Part shown: positions 59,762 through 64,000 of the stretch, in pieces
Numbering within the stretch: position 1 is the stretch's first letter
How the letters are laid out: the number at the start of each line of letters is the position of its first letter
DNA from: Rhodococcus maanshanensis NBRC 100610
Lineage (GTDB): Bacteria; Actinomycetota; Actinomycetes; Mycobacteriales; Mycobacteriaceae
Assembly: GCF_001894865.1 (NCBI RefSeq)
Contig: NZ_BCXA01000013.1
Coordinates: 100,266 to 164,265 of the forward strand
Length of the DNA: 64,000 nt
Reading direction: 5' to 3'
Position numbers and translations under genes: made by a program
The notes under the pieces: model-generated
What the model saw: the letters and a program-made list of their open reading frames with translations, nothing else
The model's database searches: none
What the model was told of the DNA's origin: nothing

Positions 59762-60646
59762 CTAGCCGACCAGCGTCAATGCCCCCGCACCGATCAGCGT
59801 CGCCCGTCCGCCGAGCGCCGCGGGCACGATCCGCAGCCCGCGGGTGAAGGACAGCCCGGCGTGGCGTGCCGCGGCCTCGACCATGGGCTCCCACATCGGC
59901 GGGCCCGACTGCGCGAACCCGCCCCCGACCACCGCCAGATCCAGGTCGAGCAGGGCGGCCGCGGAGGCGATCGCCACCCCGACCGCGGTCCCGGACCTGC
60001 GCAGCGCGGCGAGCGCGATCGCGTCGCCCGCCTGCGCGGACTCCGAGAGCTCGAGCCCGGTCGAGCCCGCCCAGCCCCGCGTGTTCGCCCACCGCACCGA
60101 CGACGGTCCGCTCGCCACCGCCTCCAGGCAGCCGATGCCGCCGCACGCGCAGGCGATGTCCTCGGCTCCAGGCACCACCACGTGCCCGATGTGCCCGGCG
60201 TTGCCGGTGCGGCCGCCGACGGGCCTGCCGCCGAGCAGGACCCCGCCGCCGACCCCGGTGGAGACGATCATGCCCAGCATGTTGCCGGTGCCGCGGCCCG
60301 CGCCGAAACGGTGTTCGCCGAGCGCGGTGCAGGTCCCGTCCATCGCCATCCGCACCGGCACGCCGGGGAAGAGCTCGCGCACCGCGTCGACGATCGGGAA
60401 GTCGCGCCAGTCGGGGATGTTCAGCGGGCTGACCGTGCCCGCCTCGATGTCGACCGGCCCCGCGGAGGCGATCCCGACCCCGGTGACCGTGTGCCCGTCG
60501 GCGACCGTGCGCAGCAGCGTCGCGGCGGCGTCCCACACCCCGGTGGCGGGGGTCGGGCTGCGCTTCTCGGCGAGCAGTTCACCGTCGGGGGAGATAAGTC
60601 CAGCCGCGAGCTTGGTGCCGCCGATGTCGAGGGCGAGTCCGGTCAT
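59762..60646 (-). CDS. ROK-family sugar kinase (glucokinase-like)
   Basis: A 294-residue ROK kinase. The ATP motif LALDIGGTKLAAG is at the N-terminus, VSTGVGGGVLLGG is the ROK core, catalytic Asp is in AMDGTCTALGEHRFG, and the zinc cluster CACGGIGCLE is intact. It would phosphorylate glucose or a related sugar. A TACGCT hexamer 8 nt before ATG may be its -10. A family-3 palindromic element lies just upstream. Confidence 0.87.
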   Translation of the reverse strand: MTGLALDIGGTKLAAGLISPDGELLAEKRSPTPATGVWDAAATLLRTVADGHTVTGVGIASAGPVDIEAGTVSPLNIPDWRDFPIVDAVRELFPGVPVRMAMDGTCTALGEHRFGAGRGTGNMLGMIVSTGVGGGVLLGGRPVGGRTGNAGHIGHVVVPGAEDIACACGGIGCLEAVASGPSSVRWANTRGWAGSTGLELSESAQAGDAIALAALRRSGTAVGVAIASAAALLDLDLAVVGGGFAQSGPPMWEPMVEAAARHAGLSFTRGLRIVPAALGGRATLIGAGALTLVG

Positions 60647-60657
60647 GGCCCAGAAGC

Positions 60658-60733
60658 GTAGGCGGCTGCGCCGCCCGTGCGTGGTTGACGAGTCCAGACA
60701 CTCGTCAAGCGCGCACGGGCGCGCAGCGCCTAC
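60658..60733. repeat. Palindromic element family 3, copy B
   Basis: A 76-bp element. The arm beginning GTAGGCGGCTGCGCC pairs with its far end through a stem broken only by two single-base bulges. Inside, TTGACGAGT-CCAGAC-ACTCGTCAA forms a second perfect stem. It shares 18 bp with the element at 41126-41194 and contains the methyltransferase stop codon. Confidence 0.75.
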
Positions 60734-61500
60734 TTCTTGCGCAGCACCACGACGAGGTTGCTCACCAGCAGCTCACGCAGGCCGGGGAGGCGGACCATCC
60801 ACCAGGCCCAGCGCGGGTGGTACCGCGGGAACGCCGCGAGCAGCTCGCCGTCCGGAGTCGTGCGCGCCCAGCGCAATCCGTCGGCCGCCCCGACGTCGAA
60901 GAGGGACACCCCGAACCGGTTCTTGGGCTCGCGGCCGTTCTTGCGCGCGTAGCGGCGGGCCGCGTACTCGCCCCCGAACACGTGCCAGGGGCCCGTCTCG
61001 TGCCCGCCGAACGGCCCCCACCAGAGCGTGTACGAGAGCACCATCAGCCCGCCCGGCTTGGTGACCCGCAGCATCTCGTCGGCCATCGTCCACGGCTCCG
61101 GCACGTGCTCGGCGACGTTGGAGGAGAAGCAGATGTCGACGCTGTCGTCGCGGAACGGCAGTGCCATCCCGGATCCCCTGATCGCGCCGCCGACGGTCAG
61201 CCCGGCCGCGTGCATCTCGGTCGGGTCCGGTTCGACCGGGATGTATCGCGCTCCGGCCCGGTGGAAGGCCTCAGCGAAGTAGCCGGGGCCGCCGCCGACG
61301 TCGAGCACGGTGCGGCCGGTCAGGGCCTGCCCGGTCATCCCGGCGTACAGGTCCTCGATCAGCTCCAGCGAATCCCGTGCCAACGCGCCGTAGAAGAGGT
61401 CCGGGTCGTCCTGCTCGTGGCGGAAGTCGCTCAGCAGTCCGACGGACCGTCGGAGGGTGGCCCGGCGGGCGAAAATGCGGGTCACGGGAAGGGCGGTCAC
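60730..61500 (-). CDS. SAM-dependent methyltransferase (Rv0224c-like)
   Basis: A 256-residue class I methyltransferase. Motif I VLDVGGGPGYFAEAF binds SAM, VEPDP marks the acidic end of strand 2, and CFSSNVAEHVPEP with VTKPGGLMVLSY give the post-I motifs. A C-terminal Trp-rich and hydrophobic segment may contact membrane lipids. Start GTG 61500. It is divergent from a GT4 glycosyltransferase gene, matching Rv0224c-Rv0225 (from memory), so envelope lipid or glycan modification is likely. Confidence 0.82.
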   Translation of the reverse strand: MTALPVTRIFARRATLRRSVGLLSDFRHEQDDPDLFYGALARDSLELIEDLYAGMTGQALTGRTVLDVGGGPGYFAEAFHRAGARYIPVEPDPTEMHAAGLTVGGAIRGSGMALPFRDDSVDICFSSNVAEHVPEPWTMADEMLRVTKPGGLMVLSYTLWWGPFGGHETGPWHVFGGEYAARRYARKNGREPKNRFGVSLFDVGAADGLRWARTTPDGELLAAFPRYHPRWAWWMVRLPGLRELLVSNLVVVLRKK

Positions 61501-61632
61501 GGGTAGGAACCATAGCGGCCGCGCCGCGGCGCACGGATCGACGGATCACCGTAGCGGACACGATCGCGCTGCGCAGCGGTTATTGTGTCCTCTTGACCGC
61601 CACCGCGGCCGTAGCCATCCGAAACAGGAGTT

Positions 61633-62877
61633 GTGACCGTGCGCGAGGTTCTGCTGTTGTGCTGGCGTGACAGCGGGCACCCGCAGGGCGGCGGCAGCGA
61701 GCGGTACCTGGAGCAGGTCGGGGCCGGTCTGGCGGAACAGGGCATCAAGGTCACCCTGCGCACCGCCCGCTACCGGGGAGCGCCGCGCACCGACACCCTC
61801 GACGGCATCGCGATCAGTCGCGGCGGCGGACGGCTGACCGTCTACCCGCGGGCGCTGGCCGCCATCGCGCTCGGCCGCCTCGGCATCGGCCCGCTCAAGG
61901 GCGTGCGCCCGGACGCGGTGATCGACACCCAGAACGGCATTCCCTTCTTCGCGCGCGCGGTCGCGGGCGCCCCGGTCACGGTCCTCGTGCACCACTGCCA
62001 CCGCGAGCAGTGGCCGGTGGCCGGACGGCTGATGGCGCGGGTCGGCTGGTGGGTGGAGTCCACCCTGTCGCCGCGGGTCCACCGTCGCAACCAGTACCTG
62101 ACGGTGTCGCTGCCGTCCGCAGAGGAGCTCACCGCGCTCGGCGTCGGCCGGGAACGGATCGCGGTGGTGCGCAACGGCGCCGACTCGGTCCCGCCCGCCG
62201 TGCGGATCGGGTGCGACGACACCCGCACCGAACACCCCAGCGTGTGCGTGCTCTCGCGGCTGGTGCCGCACAAGCAGATCGAGGACGCCCTCTCCGCCGT
62301 CGCGACGCTGCGCCGCGGCACCCCCGACCTGCGCCTGGACGTGATCGGCGGCGGCTGGTGGGAGGAGAACCTCCGTGACCGCGCACTCGAGCTCGGCATC
62401 GCCGATGCGGTCACCTTCCACGGGCACGTCCCCGAGGAACGCAAGCACGAGTTGCTCTCCCGGGCCTGGGTGCACGTGATGCCCTCACGCAAGGAGGGCT
62501 GGGGTCTCGCGGTGATCGAGGCGGCCCTGCACGGCGTCCCCACCGTCGGCTACCGCAGCTCGCGGGGCCTGACCGATTCGATCATCGACGGGGTCACCGG
62601 GTCACTGGTCGGCGGCGACGAGGTCGCGGACGGTGACGTCGCGGACCTGACCGAGGCGGTGGCATCCCTCCTCGCGGACGCCGAGCAGCGTGCCGAGCTC
62701 GGCGAGAAGGCCCGCGCGCGGGCCGCGGAGTTCTCCTGGGCGCAGACCGCGTCCGGCGTGCGCACCGTGCTGTCTGCCTCGGCCGCCGGGCGGCCCGTGT
62801 CAGGCCTGATCGGCGCGGCCCCGGCCGCGGTTGCCGCGGGCCCGCTGGGCCAGAAGTCCCAGCGCGCTGCCGGTTAG
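61633..62877 (+). CDS. GT4-family glycosyltransferase (Rv0225-like)
   Basis: A 414-residue retaining glycosyltransferase with GT-B fold. QGGGSERYLEQV is the acceptor-side Gly loop, VVRNGAD the typical GT4 segment, and EGWGLAVIE the EX7E motif. GTG 61633 follows CAGGAG. The donor and acceptor are unknown; its place next to a methyltransferase and membrane protein suggests cell-envelope work. The last 78 bp overlap the convergent membrane-protein gene, and the C-terminal Ala-rich tail may be non-essential. Confidence 0.88.
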   Translation: MTVREVLLLCWRDSGHPQGGGSERYLEQVGAGLAEQGIKVTLRTARYRGAPRTDTLDGIAISRGGGRLTVYPRALAAIALGRLGIGPLKGVRPDAVIDTQNGIPFFARAVAGAPVTVLVHHCHREQWPVAGRLMARVGWWVESTLSPRVHRRNQYLTVSLPSAEELTALGVGRERIAVVRNGADSVPPAVRIGCDDTRTEHPSVCVLSRLVPHKQIEDALSAVATLRRGTPDLRLDVIGGGWWEENLRDRALELGIADAVTFHGHVPEERKHELLSRAWVHVMPSRKEGWGLAVIEAALHGVPTVGYRSSRGLTDSIIDGVTGSLVGGDEVADGDVADLTEAVASLLADAEQRAELGEKARARAAEFSWAQTASGVRTVLSASAAGRPVSGLIGAAPAAVAAGPLGQKSQRAAG

Positions 62878-64000
62878 CAGCGCCGCCCACAGCAGGTGGG
62901 CCGCGACGGCGGCCGCGCGGCGCGCGGGGTCGGCGGCGGTCACTTCGACGGACCCGGCCACCCGGTACAGCGACAACTCCTCGTCGGCGTGCGCCTCGTC
63001 GAGCTGATCGAGGGTCCGGCGCGACTGCCCAAGCGGGCCGGGCGTGCTGTGTTCGACCAGCACCCACCGCACCCCCAGCCGGGCCAGGCCGTCCGCGTCC
63101 CCGCCCGCGAGCAGCAGCCGTTCGACGTCGCGGGCCCTGCTGCCCTCGCCCTCGACGGTGCCGTGCGCGACGATCAGCTCGCCGGTCTGCAGCACGTCCT
63201 CGGGCAGCATCCGCGGCGCCGGGTCGAGCACAGGGGTGTCGCCGCTGTAGGGGAACAGCCGGAACATCCCGGAGGGCAGCACCGCGACGTCGCCGCCCTC
63301 GTCGGCGGCCGGCAGCTGCGAGGCGACGCGCTCCCATGACGCCGGATAGTGCACCGGCCGCAGCGCGCCGCCCACCCCCCAGGCCAGGTCGGGCAGCGAG
63401 ACCAGCACCGCGACGATCCCGACGGCGGCGGCGACCGCCGAACGATTCCGCCCTGCGGTCGCCGGGCGGCCGTCGGAGTCGCGGCCACGGGGGTCATGGC
63501 CGAACACCCGACCCCCGATCCGGGCCAGTGCCCCCGCCCCGGCCGCCGCGGCCAGCGCGTAGAACGGCGCCGCCAGCGCCACCCACTTCTGGGCGTCGCG
63601 CAGCAGCCCGGCGCCGGGCACCCGGGTCGCCGCCCATTCGCCCGCGGTCAGGCCCCACCCGGTGGCGGCCAGCGCGGGCAGCAGGACCGCCGCGGCCGCG
63701 ACCACGGCCAGCGCCGCGATCACCGGGTTGCCGCGGCGCCGCCAGAGCGCGGGCAGGCCGCAGGCGACCACCGCCAGCAGCACCGCCGTCCCGACCAGGG
63801 CGAAGATCCCCGTCCTGGTCGCCGGGACCGCGGTGGAGTTCCAGATCCCGCCGAGCCCGGCCAGGCTGCCGAGCGTCCCCAGCCCCGGCTCGGCGCGCGC
63901 GGCGAACGCCGCAACCCCCGCCGGGTCCGATCCCTGCGCCCCGGCGCCCGAGAGCGCCGTCGCGGTCAGCCACGGCGCCGACGCCGCCGCGGCCAGCGCC
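62800..64000 (-). CDS. Large membrane protein (Rv0226c-like), C-terminal part
   Basis: The frame is open from the window edge to 62800, giving about 399 residues of a polytopic membrane protein whose start lies outside. Several Ala/Leu-rich helices alternate with an extracytoplasmic region (PVHYPASWERVASQLPAADE and VAVLPSGMFRLFPYSGD) and a final helix followed by a basic tail. The layout recalls GT-C-type or related envelope proteins, and the position matches Rv0226c from memory. Catalytic function cannot be assigned. An internal GTG at 63783 is not the true start. Confidence 0.78.
   Translation of the reverse strand, partial: ALAAAASAPWLTATALSGAGAQGSDPAGVAAFAARAEPGLGTLGSLAGLGGIWNSTAVPATRTGIFALVGTAVLLAVVACGLPALWRRRGNPVIAALAVVAAAAVLLPALAATGWGLTAGEWAATRVPGAGLLRDAQKWVALAAPFYALAAAAGAGALARIGGRVFGHDPRGRDSDGRPATAGRNRSAVAAAVGIVAVLVSLPDLAWGVGGALRPVHYPASWERVASQLPAADEGGDVAVLPSGMFRLFPYSGDTPVLDPAPRMLPEDVLQTGELIVAHGTVEGEGSRARDVERLLLAGGDADGLARLGVRWVLVEHSTPGPLGQSRRTLDQLDEAHADEELSLYRVAGSVEVTAADPARRAAAVAAHLLWAALLTGSALGLLAQRARGNRGRGRADQA

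Overview
This 64 kb window comes from the chromosome of a high-GC, mycolic-acid-type actinomycete. The evidence is an MmpL3-type transporter in an operon with a NYN-domain gene and trmB, a nearby GTP-dependent PEP carboxykinase, many FadE, KstD-like and Baeyer-Villiger genes, and secreted PLC and LIP-type lipases. Gene families such as DUF5313 point towards Nocardia or Rhodococcus relatives, but genus is an inference. I see no phage, insertion sequence, CRISPR array, tRNA or rRNA. The window opens inside an aldehyde dehydrogenase gene and ends inside a membrane-protein gene.

Layout. 1-8 kb: partial aldehyde dehydrogenase, Tat-exported phospholipase C, TetR regulator with a likely operator before a secreted lipase, epoxide hydrolase, a second-type lumazine synthase (RibH2), a PlsC-like acyltransferase, and a rhodanese behind a CsoR/CstR-type operator. 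8-11.6 kb: an OhrR-like MarR with a DUF5313 protein, then a four-gene cobalt/nickel ECF transporter. 11.7-18.2 kb: a divergent TetR and a five-gene acyl-CoA catabolic operon (thiolase, SRPBCC, double-hotdog hydratase, SDR, double-length acyl-CoA dehydrogenase). 18.2-32.6 kb: scattered oxidoreductases, hydrolases, an ABC-F protein, a penicillin-binding lipoprotein, a peptide transporter and a KstD-like flavoprotein. 32.6-38 kb: YceI, LeuA, a YbhN-like membrane protein and a class III adenylate cyclase. 38-56 kb: AI-2E permease, two-component system, DUF1707 and DUF2339 proteins (the latter frameshifted), MmpL3-NYN-TrmB, a quinone oxidoreductase, a pair of P-loop proteins with degenerate Walker A motifs, an EF-hand-like small protein, a secreted protein, PckG and a CDF transporter. 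56-64 kb: a secreted protein, aldehyde dehydrogenase, phosphotransferase, ROK kinase, methyltransferase, GT4 glycosyltransferase and a truncated membrane protein.

The block from the AI-2E permease to the terminal membrane protein resembles, from memory, the M. tuberculosis Rv0205-Rv0226c order with local insertions. Central metabolism (pckG), envelope lipid export (mmpL3) and lipid degradation therefore sit side by side.

The least explained content is non-coding. Three families of dispersed palindromic elements are each present twice, one copy lying in frame inside a hydratase gene. Several promoter-associated palindromes look like undescribed operators. Seven genes have a TANNNT -10 hexamer ending 6-7 nt before the start codon, the signature of leaderless mRNAs.
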